In this document: piece by piece, positions 27,902-37,910 of the stretch
Numbering within the stretch: the first letter of the stretch is position 1
Layout of the letters: the number at the start of each line of letters is the position of its first letter
Assembly: GCF_036237315.1 (NCBI RefSeq)
Contig: NZ_CP108356.1
Location: 8,375,501-8,439,500 of the forward strand
DNA: 64,000 bases
Reading direction: 5' to 3'
DNA from: Streptomyces sp. NBC_01351
GTDB taxonomy: Bacteria; Actinomycetota; Actinomycetes; Streptomycetales; Streptomycetaceae
Notes under the pieces: model-generated
The model's database searches: none
What the model saw: the letters and a program-made list of their open reading frames with translations, nothing else
What the model was told of the DNA's origin: nothing
Translations under genes and position numbers: made by a program

Positions 27902-29564
27902 TCAGGGGCTCACGAGGATGCGTTGGCGGAGGAGGTCGAGGTTCGCCCGGCCGTAGCCCATCCGTTTGAGGAGCTTGACGCGGGTGACGTGGCCTTCGAC
28001 CTGGCCCGAGCTCCATGGTGTGGACAGTCCCGCAGTGACGGCGTCGAAGTCGCGTCGCATACCGCTGACCAGGGAATGCAGGGCTGGGAGGTCGTCGGCC
28101 AGGACTCGGTCCATCCATTCGGGGAGTTGATCTCCCCGGAGGTGGTGCAGCATTTCAGCGAAGTCGTGGACGTGACGTGCCGCGGCGTCCAGATGAGGAC
28201 AGACCGTGCGGATCTCCTTCAGTTCCGCAGCATCCGCGGGGGCGAGATGCTGCGGGTTCGTCATGATCCAACGGACGACGCGTCGGGGTTTCGGGGCCGG
28301 CCTCGGTTGAGGCTGGGGCACCCGCTGCTGCTTCCGCCCTGGTTGGCGGGGTGGTTTGTAGGTCCGGAAGTAGCGGCGGACGCATTGGATGCTCCCGGTG
28401 AAACCGCGCTCGCCCAGTTCCCGGTGAAGCTGGCGAATGTCGTGACAGCCGTCCAGCCAGCGGGCGTGGAGATACTCCTTGTGCTCGTCCAGTCCGGATA
28501 GGCGGCCGGTGGCTTTGGCCAGAAGTTCGTCGAGGCTGCCAGCACGGGCGAAGCGGCGGACGGTGGAGTGGTCCAGCCGCAGTGCCCGGCCGATCGCCGC
28601 CAGGGATTTCCCCTCGGCCAGCAGCACCTGGACCGACGCGTAACGCTCGGCCGTGCGGGCCACCAGGCGCCGGGGCCGACCCAGCACGTCAAGCGTGCCG
28701 TCGGGTGGAACGAACGGCAGGGCCACCCCCTTGGGCAGCTCCGTCGTGACCGGGGTTTCGACGGTCTCCTCCGCCATGACCAGGGACTCCGCGAACGCGT
28801 CCCGGATACATCCGTGGTGAGAGCCGACCGTTCTCTCTAGGGCCTCGGCGATGTTCCGCCACAGGTGCCAGGCATCGGCGACCTGCATCGCCTGCGGGCG
28901 CCGGTTCGGGCCGCGTAGGCCGGCCCGGTCCCGGCAGATGACCTCCACTTCCGGGTGGTGGCGAAGCCATGCGGCCAGCGGTCCAGCGTCCCGGCCGGGC
29001 AGGACGTCGACGGGGCGGCGGGCTTCCAGGTCGACCAGGAGGGTCGCGTAGGAGCCGCCCTTGCGTAGAGCGAAGTCGTCCACTCCCAGAAACCTGACCG
29101 CGCCGACCGGCTGCTGAGGAACCGAGCGGAGCAGATCCAGCAGGGCGTCCTTGGCGATGCGAATCCCGAGCAGTGCGGCCAGGCGGGCGCCGGGCCGGCC
29201 CGCCAGGGTCAGGGCGATCGACGAGAGCATCGATCGCAGGAGCGTGGTCTGTCGGGTATGCGGTCTGGTCAGCCCTGCGACCTGCTCGGCGAACGTGACG
29301 GCCGGACACCGATCGTTCGGGCACCTGAAGCGCCGCACGACCAGTTCGATCACCACCGGCCTGCCGGCGACCGGCACGTCGCCGAGCCTGCGGACATACC
29401 GTCCGTGCACCCGCCACGACGGCATCCCGCACCCCGGGCATCTCACCGGCAAGGTCTGGCACCCCCGCGCGCAAGGTGACGACGCCATCCGTTCGCTTGA
29501 TCGACTTGACGACAACACCGGACGGATGCGGCAACAACCGCCCCAACACCCCTGAACCGGACAC
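27902..29564 (-). pseudogene. ISL3-family transposase with N-terminal frame change
   Basis: About 555 residues. The N-terminus (LLPHPSGVVVKSIKRTDGVV) is in one frame from ATG 29564. From about 29470 the protein continues in the next frame with the zinc finger VRCPGCGMPSWRVHGRY and the DDE region VRFLGVDDFALRKGGSYATL. An HTH (GKSLAAIGRALRLDHSTV) and the catalytic Glu region SSGQVEGHVTRVKLLKRMGY follow. The 1-base shift near 29470 would stop production. The upstream end of the element is recognisable at 29616 (complement GGCTCTGTCGGGGATC); the other end near 27800-27900 is not clear. Confidence 0.85.
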
Positions 29565-29641
29565 CCGAAGACTGCCCAGCTCAACCCTGCGACATCACAA
29601 GATCCCCGACAGAGCCCGTAATTCACCAGGGTCTCGCGGCG

Positions 29642-29962
29642 TCAGACATCATCGAACGGTTCGTCACTCCACCTGAACCAAGCACGAGTGTCACTGATAT
29701 GCAGAAGGAACTCCGCGACCGGACCTGACGGGGCCACCAGCGACAAGGTGTCCGCGATCCGGCCGTAGGCGTCGTCGAACCGGTCGTACTCCTCCGCCTC
29801 CATCAGAGCCAGCGACTCGTCGAACCACGGCTTCACCTCTTCGAACGTCGGCGTTGAAACGAAGCGACCGTTCAGCCATGGAAAGTCGGCCTCGTCGATC
29901 ACGATCTCGCCGAGCAGTTCCTCCTGCCGCATCAGTCGCCAGACTTCGCCCTCGAAACCCAT
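29642..29962 (-). CDS. hypothetical acidic protein
   Basis: 106 residues from ATG 29962 (MGFEGEVWRLMRQEELLGEI). Strongly acidic with many aromatics (DEADFPWLNGRFVSTPTF, WFRWSDEPFDDV). Its size and composition resemble Streptomyces immunity-type proteins, but no family is recognised. The longer frame to 30256 is overlapped by IstB remnant coding and is not used. It begins right after the ISL3 end. Confidence 0.6.
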   Translation of the reverse strand: MGFEGEVWRLMRQEELLGEIVIDEADFPWLNGRFVSTPTFEEVKPWFDESLALMEAEEYDRFDDAYGRIADTLSLVAPSGPVAEFLLHISDTRAWFRWSDEPFDDV

Positions 29963-30084
29963 CCCGCCAGCTCTCCATCCATGTCCTGGTGTCGCCGGGC
30001 AGCTTCTCACGCGGCAAGGACAACGAGGCAGGAGCACCGGTGTTGGCAGCCGTATCAGCGCTCGCGCGCGATGGATCACGGCGG

Positions 30085-30540
30085 TCAGGGCCTGTCGCTG
30101 GGGTTCTTGGGGCGCTTGTTGGGCCGGTAGCTGGGGCCGTTCGTGATCACCTGGTGACTGGCATTGATCAGCCGGTCCAGGAGGGACTCGGCGACGACGG
30201 GGTGGGGGGAAGAGCGGATACCAGTCGCTGGGCGCCCGGTTGCTGGTGGTGATCACGGACCGGCCCTGCCGCTCGGAGATGAGTTCATAGAGGTCGCCGG
30301 CCTGCGGGGTAGTTCATCTGACGCATGTCGAAGTCGTCGAGGATCAGCAGGTCGGGACGGACGATCTCACGCATGCGGCGGTCCCAGGTGCGGTCTGCGT
30401 GGCCGCCGGCGAGCTCGTCCAGGATCCGGCTGGTCTTGGCGAAGCGGACGTTGGCGCCCTGGCGGATGTGGGTTCGGTGGAGATGGCCGAGCTCATGGAA
30501 CGCATTGTCCGCCAGGTCACCGACCCCGACTCTCAGCCCT
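30085..30540 (-). pseudogene. istB: IS21 helper ATPase IstB remnant
   Basis: The minus strand carries the middle and end of IstB: FHELGHLHRTHIRQGANV, FAKTSRILDELAGG, Walker B-like DLLILDDFDMRQM, then YELISERQGRSVITTSNRAP and the tail PNKRPKNP. Frame changes occur near 30205 and 30310. Walker A is missing. No IstA is nearby. Confidence 0.8.
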
Positions 30541-30729
30541 GGGCGTTCCGAAATTGCCCTGCGTGACCAGCGGACCTCTGCGGCCCGGATGCGCAGTACG
30601 GGCCGCATGTCCGCCAAGCCTCAAGCCGCCCCCGATCACGACGCTGCTGCCCGGCACACTCAGAGCGCCGACAAGAAGCGTGGCGGCCCTGCCCGCTGAC
30701 GACCTAATGAGAGAGCGGAGGATGATCCG

Positions 30730-31890
30730 ATGCTCGACAGCCACCTTTACACGTCCCTGTCCGCCACCGAGATCGCCGACCTGGTCAGCCACGGCAAGAC
30801 CACAGCTTGTGATGTCGTCAACATCGCGCTGGCGCAGTGCGCTGGCCGCGACGGCACTCTGCGCGCCTTCACGGCCATCTGGGCGGACTCAGCGCGTGCC
30901 AAGGCGGCCGAGGTCGATGCCGCGGTGGCACGGGGAGCCCGCCTACCTCTGGCCGGGGTACCGATCGGGGTCAAGGCGAGCGAAGGTGCGGCCTCGTTCC
31001 AGAACCAGCGCCTGGTCGCCGCCGGATGTGTGCCGATCGGCGCGACCTCCGTACCCCGCTCCGGCACAGACTGGCAAACCTACGGCTCCACCGACCGCGG
31101 TCCCACCCTCAACCCCCTCAATCCCGCATGGTCGCCGGGCGGTTCATCGGCCGGATCCGCCGCCGCGGTCGCCGCCGGTCTGGTGCCGCTCGCCACCGGA
31201 TCCGACGGCGCCGGCTCGGTCCGCATCCCCGCTGCCTGGTGCGGCATCATCGGCTTCAAGCCCACCAACGGGCTTCTGCCCTCCCGGGACCGCGCTGGAC
31301 TCAACACCCCCGGCGTGCTGACCCGTACCCCTCACGACGCCGCCGCCTACCTCAGCGTCGTCGCCCCCACCAACACACCCCTGCCGCCGGCGAGGAGCCT
31401 GACGGTGGCCTGGACACCTACGCTGGGCTACGCCGACACCAACCCCGACATCGCCGACACCGCCCGCAAGGCCCTGCACCGGATCGCGCAAGCCGGGCTG
31501 TGCACCATCGTCGAGGGTGCGGTCGAGCTACGCGATCCGGCTCCGGCCTGGACCGCCCTGCGCACCGGTTCCCGGACCCCGGACACCGAGTTCCTGATCG
31601 TGGCCAACGAGCAGAGCCTGCGAGCCGTCTTCGACAAGGTCGACATCATCGCCACTCCCACCACACCCCACCCCCCACACGGCCCCGGACCGCGCATGAA
31701 CGTGGCACTCACCTGGGCCTTCAATCTCTCCGGCCATCCAGCGCTCACGCTGCCCGCCGGAAGTACACCGGGCGGCGCGCCGGTCGGCCTCCAGCTGGTC
31801 GCCCGCCACCACGCCGACACCGTGCTCCTCGATGCGGCAGCCCGGTTCAGCAGCCACGATGCCACGGAGGGTGGACAGCGATGGCACTGA
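30730..31890 (+). CDS. amidase-signature hydrolase
   Basis: 386-residue amidase of the Ser-cisSer-Lys family, hydrolysing a C-N amide bond. The catalytic Lys is in GVPIGVKAS, the Gly/Ser-rich signature PGGSSAGSAAAVAAG carries the cis-Ser, and the nucleophile Ser lies in SDGAGSVRIPAAW. The protein is about 70 residues shorter than usual, and the region after FKPTNGLLPS is compact, suggesting an internal deletion in the substrate pocket. ATG 30730 has GGAGG 8 bases upstream. It stands alone between an IstB remnant and an IS5-type remnant. Substrate unknown. Confidence 0.85.
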   Translation: MLDSHLYTSLSATEIADLVSHGKTTACDVVNIALAQCAGRDGTLRAFTAIWADSARAKAAEVDAAVARGARLPLAGVPIGVKASEGAASFQNQRLVAAGCVPIGATSVPRSGTDWQTYGSTDRGPTLNPLNPAWSPGGSSAGSAAAVAAGLVPLATGSDGAGSVRIPAAWCGIIGFKPTNGLLPSRDRAGLNTPGVLTRTPHDAAAYLSVVAPTNTPLPPARSLTVAWTPTLGYADTNPDIADTARKALHRIAQAGLCTIVEGAVELRDPAPAWTALRTGSRTPDTEFLIVANEQSLRAVFDKVDIIATPTTPHPPHGPGPRMNVALTWAFNLSGHPALTLPAGSTPGGAPVGLQLVARHHADTVLLDAAARFSSHDATEGGQRWH

Positions 31891-31939
31891 GCCAGCCAAC
31901 GGGGGCCTGGTCAGCGGTGCCGTACGGCTCGACCCGGCC

Positions 31940-32209
31940 CTAAAGGCTGTTGCAGAAGGTCCGTCTCGGGCAGGCCGGGGTAGTGTTTGAGCTGCTGTTT
32001 CGGCCTGTCATGGCGAGGTTGTGCATGGTGGCGACGGCCTGGACGGCGTGGTGGAGGCCGTCTCCTTTCTGGCGGCAGTCGCGGAGGATCTTCCAGTTCT
32101 TCATGCGGGCGAAGGTGTGCTCGACGCGGGCTCGAACCCTGCGGTGTTCGGCGTTGTCCTCTGCCTGACCGCGCAGGAGAGGCCGTCCGGCCCTTCTGCG
32201 GTGCGGCAC
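31940..32209 (-). pseudogene. IS5-type (DDE_Tnp_4) transposase C-terminal fragment
   Basis: The translation EHRRVRARVEHTFARMKNW followed by KILRDCRQKGDGLHHAVQ is the end of a DDE_Tnp_4-type transposase (the Glu of the triad is in VEHTFARMK). Only about 65 family residues are left, and the N-terminal two-thirds is absent. Confidence 0.75.
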
Positions 32210-32278
32210 GATCAGCCCGGTGCCCAGGTAGGCACCCGAGGGCGGCGCGCCGGCCGGGGCGACACGTACGCGCTCTCG

Positions 32279-33166
32279 TCAACGGCTCCCGCGCAGCGAC
32301 TCGACCGCCCGGGACAGGCTGGCTGAGGCGTGGCCGGAAGCCACTTGGTCGTCGAAGAGCCGCAGCAGGGGCGCGAGCAGATCGGTGGAGAGCCCCTGCT
32401 CCTGGGTGGTGGCAAGGATGTTGCGCAGCCCCACCCGGTTGATCTCCAGTGTGGACGTGGTGGTGGCGTACTCCCCGCGGTCGATCTCCTCGGCGAACGA
32501 CGGCAGCGCCTCGGCCGCCGCTGTCAGCCAGCGCACCAGCGGGGCGGTGACGGCTGCCGCCGGGATCCCTTCGGTGGCGCCGAGCGCCACGGCCTGGAAG
32601 AAGCCGGCGAACATCCCGTACATGCCGCTCAGCACGGCGGTGTCGTAGACGGACGACAGGTCTGGGGCGGAGCCGACGAAGGTGCCCTCCCCGATCAGGT
32701 CAAGGGCCGGCCGGTGCGTCCGGTAGGCGGCTTCGTCGCCGCTGTAGAGAACGAAGGAGGCGGAGGTGCCGATGGTCTGGGGCACCGCGTACACGGCGCC
32801 GTCCAGGTAGGCGGCGCCCTGGTCGGTGACCCAGGCGGCCAGGTCTCGGGCGGCGCCCGGAGTGCCGGTCGTGAGGTTGACCACGGTACGGCCGGCCAGC
32901 GAGCCGGCCGCGGGGAGGAGCAGGTCGCGGACGGTGTCGTAGTCCAGGACAGCGACGACTACGAGCTCACTCTTCTCGATGGCGGCGGCGGGGGTGGCCC
33001 CGGTCGAGGCTCCTCGGGCGGCGAGCCCGTCGGCCTTGTGGGCCGAGCGGTTCCAGACGGTGGTGGGGTGCCCCTGTGCCAGGAAGGCTCCGGCCAGAGC
33101 CTGGCCGAGGTTGCCCAGGCCGAGGACGGTGACGAGGGTCGTGGCGGGCGATGCGGTCGAAGTCAT
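32279..33166 (-). CDS. NAD(P)-dependent oxidoreductase, imine-reductase-like
   Basis: 295 residues. N-terminal Rossmann domain with VLGLGNLGQALAGAFLAQGH and the NADP-favouring TVWNRSAHKAD. VVNLTTGTPGAARDLAAW marks the 6-phosphogluconate-dehydrogenase superfamily. The C-terminal helical domain (SVYDTAVLSGMYGMFAGFFQ) has the spacing of imine reductases and their relatives, so the likely reaction is NADPH-dependent C=N or C=O reduction; the substrate is unknown. ATG 33166 has GGAGA 8 bases upstream. It is divergently transcribed from the SARP gene across 163 bp, which suggests control by that regulator. Confidence 0.85.
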   Translation of the reverse strand: MTSTASPATTLVTVLGLGNLGQALAGAFLAQGHPTTVWNRSAHKADGLAARGASTGATPAAAIEKSELVVVAVLDYDTVRDLLLPAAGSLAGRTVVNLTTGTPGAARDLAAWVTDQGAAYLDGAVYAVPQTIGTSASFVLYSGDEAAYRTHRPALDLIGEGTFVGSAPDLSSVYDTAVLSGMYGMFAGFFQAVALGATEGIPAAAVTAPLVRWLTAAAEALPSFAEEIDRGEYATTTSTLEINRVGLRNILATTQEQGLSTDLLAPLLRLFDDQVASGHASASLSRAVESLRGSR

Positions 33167-33329
33167 GGTGATCGTCTCCATTCGGGTGGCTGTCTGCCGG
33201 AACGGAACCCAGCGTGCGGCGCTGCGCTGCCGGTTCGCTGTCGCTCCGCTGCCCCTCCGCTGTCCGCATGCAGGCCGGCTGCCGACCCGCTGCCGGGCCC
33301 TTCGCAGGACGCCCGATAGGGTGATCATC

Positions 33330-36300
33330 ATGCGAGTGGGGGTGCTGGGGCCGCTGATGGTGTGGGCGGACGACGGGGAGCCGGTGACCGTCACGGGCGC
33401 GAAAGCGCGCCTCCTGCTGGTCCGGCTGCTGGCGGAGCCGGGGCGGCTGGTTTCCGCGGACGGGCTGGTGGACAGCCTGTGGGGCGACCCGGACGCCGAG
33501 CCGCCCGTGCACCCCTACGGCAGCCTCCAGGGGCAGGTGTCCCGGCTGCGGGCGATCCTCGGACGGGCTGCCCCGGGTGGCGGCCGCGAGCGGCTGGTGC
33601 ACGAATCTGGTGGCTACCGCCTGGAGTTGGCGGGCGCCGAGGTGGACTCCCTGCGGTTCACCGAGCTGCTCTCACGGGCGCGCGCCGCGCGGCTGGATGC
33701 CCAGACCCGGGCGGAAATCCTGGACGAGGCACTGCGGTTGTGGCGTGGCGAGGCGTACGCCGGCCACGCCGCCGATCCAGCGGTGCACGCCGCGGCACGG
33801 CGGCTGGAGGAGGAACGCCTCGGCGCCCTTGAGGAGCTGCTGGACCTGCGGGTGTGGCGCGGCGAGCAGCATGCGGTCCTCGGTGAACTGGAGCAGTTGG
33901 TTGCAGCGCATCCGCTGCGGGAACGACTGCGGGCTGTTCAGCTGCGGGCGCTCTCCCGGGCCGGGCGGCCGGCCGACGCCCTGGACAGCTACGAGGATCT
34001 GCGCCGCCGGCTGGCAGGGGACCTCGGGCTCGACCCCGGCCGGGAGCTGACGGACCTGCGGCAGGCGATCCTGCTGCAGGAACCGGACGTCGACGGCTCC
34101 GGACCGGACCCGGCCCGCCAGGCATCCCCGCCTGTGGCCGGGCCCGCCCCGGCGCCTGCCCCGGCCCCCGCGCCTGCCCCTGCTCCCGCCCTGGCGCCCG
34201 CCGCTGGGCAGGCAGGAGGCGACGACACCGGCATGCCCGTCGACCTGGGCCGGTCCCCTTACCCGCAGTGGTCCGCCGCCGTAGCAGCAGCCCAGCCGCT
34301 GGCAGGTCCCCGACCAGTGGCCGGCGGCCGGCTCCCCGCACCGCTGACCCGGATGGTGGGCCGGGCCGTCGACCTCCGGACCGTGGGCGATCTGCTGGCA
34401 GAGTCCCGGGTGGTGACGGTGACCGGTCCCGGCGGTGTGGGCAAGACCCGCCTGGCCGTCGAGTGCGCCGGGAAGACGGCCGCCCGCCTCGGACACGAGG
34501 TGTGGCTGACCGAGCTCGCCTCACTCCCCGCGACCTCCTCCAGCGAAGAGATCGCCAGGGCCGTGCTCAGGACTGTGGGTGTGCGCCAGCCCGACGCGGA
34601 GCCGGACCGCGACCCCGACCACCAGGCACCCTTCCCCATGGCGGAACTCGTCGTCGGAGCCCTCCACGAACGACGGGTCCTGCTGCTGCTCGACAACTGC
34701 GAGCACGTCGCCGACGCCGTTGCCGAACTGCTGTCCGCGGTCCTGCCCCGGATACCCGAACTGGCGGTTCTGGCCACGGCTCAGGAACCGCTCGGGCTGG
34801 TGGGCGAAGCGGTGCACCCCCTGCAACCCCTGGGGTTGACCGAGGCGGTGGAGCTGTTCACGGGCCGTGCCGGACTGCCACCCGGGGCACTCGCCCTGCC
34901 CCAAGACAGGGAGGCAGTCGAGGCCTTGTGCGCCCGCCTGGACGGTCTGCCCCTGGCGCTGGAGCTGGCGGCGGCCCGGGCCCGCCCCCTCGGAGTGCAC
35001 GGCCTGCTGGCAGGACTGGACGACCGGTTCGCCCTGCTCTCCCACGGAATGCGCGGGCTGCCCGAACGCCAGCGAACCCTGCGCGCGGTGATCGACTGGA
35101 GCTGGGCGCTGCTGGGCCCCGCGGAAGAGGCGGTACTGCGTCGGCTGGCCGTGCACGCGGGAGACGCCTCGGCCGAAGCCGCCGCCGCCGTGTGCGCCGG
35201 CCCGGACGTGTCGGACCCGCCCGTCGCGGAGGTACTGGCCAAACTGGTGGACCGTTCCCTCGTGGTCCTAATCGACCGCCCGGATGCCAGGCGGTACCGG
35301 CTGCTGGAGTCGGTCAAGGCATATGCCCTGCAGCGGCTGCGGGAAGCGGGGGAGGAGGCGGACACCCGGGCCCGGCACGGGACCTACCACCGAAACCTGG
35401 CCCAGCGGGCGGAACCGCTGCTGCGCGGCCCCCGGCAGCGGGAGTGGCTGGCGGTTCTGGACGGGGCCGAGGCCGACCTGCGTCCGGCCGTCGAAGAGGC
35501 GCTGTCGCGCAACGATGTGGTACCCGCGCTGCGCACGGCCCGCGCCCTGACCTGGTACTGGCTGCTGCGCGGACGGCCGGGCGATGCGGGCCGTCTCCTC
35601 GACACCTGCCTGGCCGCAGAGCGGACCACTGCGGCCGGGGCGGGGCAGCGACCGGAACGGGCGGCCGCCCTCGCGGCAGCGGTCGCCTGGCGGACCGGCC
35701 TGGCCCTCGGCGAAGGCGCTTCCCCGACGACCGGCAAGGCGGAACTGCAGGCCGCCCTCGCCGCCCTCGACGACCCCCGGGTGGTGGCCGAGGACCCACA
35801 GGCGCGCGCTACCGCGCTGTGCTTCCTGGCCGTCGCACAGATGGGCGCGGGTGACGTGGCCACCGGAGAGGAGCTCACCCGAAGGGCCCTGGCCGCCTCC
35901 GAGGAGATCGGCGACTCCTGGGCAACTGCGGCGGCACTCAGCGTGCGCGCCCGTCACGCCCTGGGCCACGGCGACCTCGCCCGCGTACGCGACGATGCCG
36001 AGCGCAGTACCCGGCTCTTCAGCACGCTGGGCGATCGGTGGGGGCTTCTGCAGACGGTGTTCCCGCGGGCGGCGACGCACGAGATCGCAGGGGACTACCC
36101 GCAGGCAGCCCGGTTGCACGAGGAGGGGCTGGCCCTCGCCGAGGAACTCGGCCTGTGGACGGAGGCCACCAAACGGCTCTGCGCGCTGGGCCGGTTGGCG
36201 TTCCTCACCGGCGAGTACGCGGAAGCTCGCGAGCGGCACGTGCACGCCTTGCGGCTGGCGCGGGAACAAAACCACCGTCCGGGGGAGGCGGACGCCCGGA

Positions 36301-36770
36301 TCGGCCTGGGCATGATCGCCCGGCGCACAGGTGAACTGGCGGATGCCGAAACCCACATGGCCGCCGCCCTGGCCTGGTTCCGCGCCATCGGATACGGGCC
36401 CGGGAAGGCCCTGGCCCTCGCCGAGCTCGGATTCACCGCCGAACTGAGGGGGGCCCCGGACCAGGCACGCGATTTCCACACCCGGGCACTGATCGTGGCC
36501 CGGGACCTGGGCGACGTACGGGCGATGGCCCTGGCACTGGAAGGACTGGCCGGCGCGGCCGCTGCCGAGGCTGCCCACGACGGGGCCGCAGAACTCCTCG
36601 GCGCCGCCCACGCTGCCCGCACGGCGGTCGGCGCCCCGCTGCCGGCCGCCGAACGACGCGATGTGGACAGGGTGTGGTCGGCCTGTCTGGCCGCCCTCGG
36701 CCCGACTGAGGTCGACAACGCGTTCGCCCGCGGGAGAGCCCTCGGCTGGGAGCACGTGTCGTCGGCGTAG
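33330..36770 (+). CDS. SARP-type BTAD/NB-ARC/TPR transcriptional regulator
   Basis: 1146 residues. It opens with an OmpR-like winged helix (MRVGVLGPLMVWADDGEPV) and a bacterial transcriptional activator domain to about residue 245. A Pro-Ala repeat linker spans about 255-295. The NB-ARC ATPase has Walker A GPGGVGKTR (about 366-373) and Walker B VLLLLDNCEH (about 450), with LPLALELAAARA further on. The last ~450 residues are TPR-like helices. This is the AfsR-type layout of large activators that switch on nearby metabolic genes in response to ATP-bound oligomerisation. The only neighbouring candidate target is the divergent imine-reductase-like gene. The frame is intact. ATG 33330 begins the family N-terminus. 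Confidence 0.92.
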   Translation: MRVGVLGPLMVWADDGEPVTVTGAKARLLLVRLLAEPGRLVSADGLVDSLWGDPDAEPPVHPYGSLQGQVSRLRAILGRAAPGGGRERLVHESGGYRLELAGAEVDSLRFTELLSRARAARLDAQTRAEILDEALRLWRGEAYAGHAADPAVHAAARRLEEERLGALEELLDLRVWRGEQHAVLGELEQLVAAHPLRERLRAVQLRALSRAGRPADALDSYEDLRRRLAGDLGLDPGRELTDLRQAILLQEPDVDGSGPDPARQASPPVAGPAPAPAPAPAPAPAPALAPAAGQAGGDDTGMPVDLGRSPYPQWSAAVAAAQPLAGPRPVAGGRLPAPLTRMVGRAVDLRTVGDLLAESRVVTVTGPGGVGKTRLAVECAGKTAARLGHEVWLTELASLPATSSSEEIARAVLRTVGVRQPDAEPDRDPDHQAPFPMAELVVGALHERRVLLLLDNCEHVADAVAELLSAVLPRIPELAVLATAQEPLGLVGEAVHPLQPLGLTEAVELFTGRAGLPPGALALPQDREAVEALCARLDGLPLALELAAARARPLGVHGLLAGLDDRFALLSHGMRGLPERQRTLRAVIDWSWALLGPAEEAVLRRLAVHAGDASAEAAAAVCAGPDVSDPPVAEVLAKLVDRSLVVLIDRPDARRYRLLESVKAYALQRLREAGEEADTRARHGTYHRNLAQRAEPLLRGPRQREWLAVLDGAEADLRPAVEEALSRNDVVPALRTARALTWYWLLRGRPGDAGRLLDTCLAAERTTAAGAGQRPERAAALAAAVAWRTGLALGEGASPTTGKAELQAALAALDDPRVVAEDPQARATALCFLAVAQMGAGDVATGEELTRRALAASEEIGDSWATAAALSVRARHALGHGDLARVRDDAERSTRLFSTLGDRWGLLQTVFPRAATHEIAGDYPQAARLHEEGLALAEELGLWTEATKRLCALGRLAFLTGEYAEARERHVHALRLAREQNHRPGEADARIGLGMIARRTGELADAETHMAAALAWFRAIGYGPGKALALAELGFTAELRGAPDQARDFHTRALIVARDLGDVRAMALALEGLAGAAAAEAAHDGAAELLGAAHAARTAVGAPLPAAERRDVDRVWSACLAALGPTEVDNAFARGRALGWEHVSSA

Positions 36771-37418
36771 CGCGGCCCCTCACCGGCCGCACGTTCGCTT
36801 CGGACGCCCCCGGCCTCTGGCGGTCCATGCGTTCCCGGACCGCCTGCACACGCTCGGCCCTCACCTTCCGCGACCTCTTGCGTTCGTCCAGGAGCTTGCC
36901 GACCAGCTCGACACAGCGTTCATGCTGAGTGTGCCCGCACGTGATGCCAAGCTCGATGAACAGGGCCCGCCTGGCCGCCATGCTCGTCCGCCGGGGCACG
37001 AGATCAGCCCTCGGCTTGAAGATCAGGGCGCTGATGAGTGCATCGGCTTTCTCTCTACCGTCGTGCCCGTGTCCGCGCACGGTTTTCACTCCTGGACATG
37101 CTTCCTCCTTCACATCAGGTGCTGGACCATGGGTCAACCGAGCGCACCCCCCCTTGCCCTTGGTCCTGGAGGCGGGGGCGGTCCCGCTCGTCCGGGGCCC
37201 CTCGACCCCGGGGACTCGCTCGTCCGTCCCGGGTGTCGAGGACGAGCCGGAGGAGGACGAGCCGGCCGGGGCCGGTACGGCGTGGCGGCCGGGAGAAACT
37301 CCTCGGCCTGCTCGCCCCCGCGCGCTCCGTTGAAGCGCGCGCCAGTCCAGCCCTCCTCTTACAACCCCTAGCAGAATGCCAACCGGGCCAGTCGGTGACT
37401 CGTGCATGATGATCGGGA
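36771..37418. other. 650-bp stretch without a confident gene
   Basis: A minus-strand frame between about 37110 and 36780 reads plausibly (MAARRALFIELGITCGHTQH, VELVGKLLDERKRSRKVRAE). However, it runs on into the 3' end of the SARP gene and has no natural stop, so it may be a decayed gene fragment. The part 37130-37400 is low-complexity GC-rich sequence. Confidence 0.35.
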
Positions 37419-37910
37419 ATGCTGCGGGTTCTGGGAGGGCGTGTGGGTGAGGACGGCGGGGTGGACCTGATCCACCTGATCGACCCGGACAGCAGTGTCC
37501 GACTGCGTGTACTGGGGCGGAGCAGGCCCGGGGGCACGCCGTACAACGACTACCTCGATGCCGAGCTCGTCATTACGAGCGCCTTCGCCAACGGGCGCCT
37601 GGGGCTGTGCCTGTCGCCCGAAGCCATGGATGACTGGTCAACGGCCGTGGTCGAACTCTGCGACGGGCAGGGTGTCCGCTGGACGGCCGCAGGCGACACC
37701 GAGATCCGGATTGAGATCGACAGGCACTTCTCGATGCCCCGTCCCATCGTCACCGTGGACGACAGCGGCGAGTCCGGGGTCTCGGTTCGGGTTGTCCTGG
37801 ATCCGGGGAATGGCTGGGACGCCAAGCTGCGCGAACAGCTCGGCCGGGTCCGGCAGGCATGGCCGAATGAGGTAGTGACGACGCCTCGATCAAGGAACTC
37901 CTGGCAGTGA
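37419..37910 (+). CDS. DUF5959 family protein, C-terminal tip cut by IS5
   Basis: Up to 163 residues; GTG 37461 (MDLIHLIDPDSSVRLRVLG) gives the family-like start, ATG 37419 the longest. The blocks GGTPYNDYLDAELVITSAF, LGLCLSPEAMDDWSTAV and EIRIEIDRHFSMPRP match DUF5959, a Streptomyces family of unknown function often found near toxin/immunity genes. The last ~10 codons overlap the end of the opposite IS5 transposase (stop at 37890), so the natural C-terminus was probably replaced. Confidence 0.8.
   Translation: MLRVLGGRVGEDGGVDLIHLIDPDSSVRLRVLGRSRPGGTPYNDYLDAELVITSAFANGRLGLCLSPEAMDDWSTAVVELCDGQGVRWTAAGDTEIRIEIDRHFSMPRPIVTVDDSGESGVSVRVVLDPGNGWDAKLREQLGRVRQAWPNEVVTTPRSRNSWQ

Noticed and set aside
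34268..35854. 528-residue plus-strand frame inside the SARP gene
   Set aside because: Typical high-GC shadow of the intact SARP reading frame.
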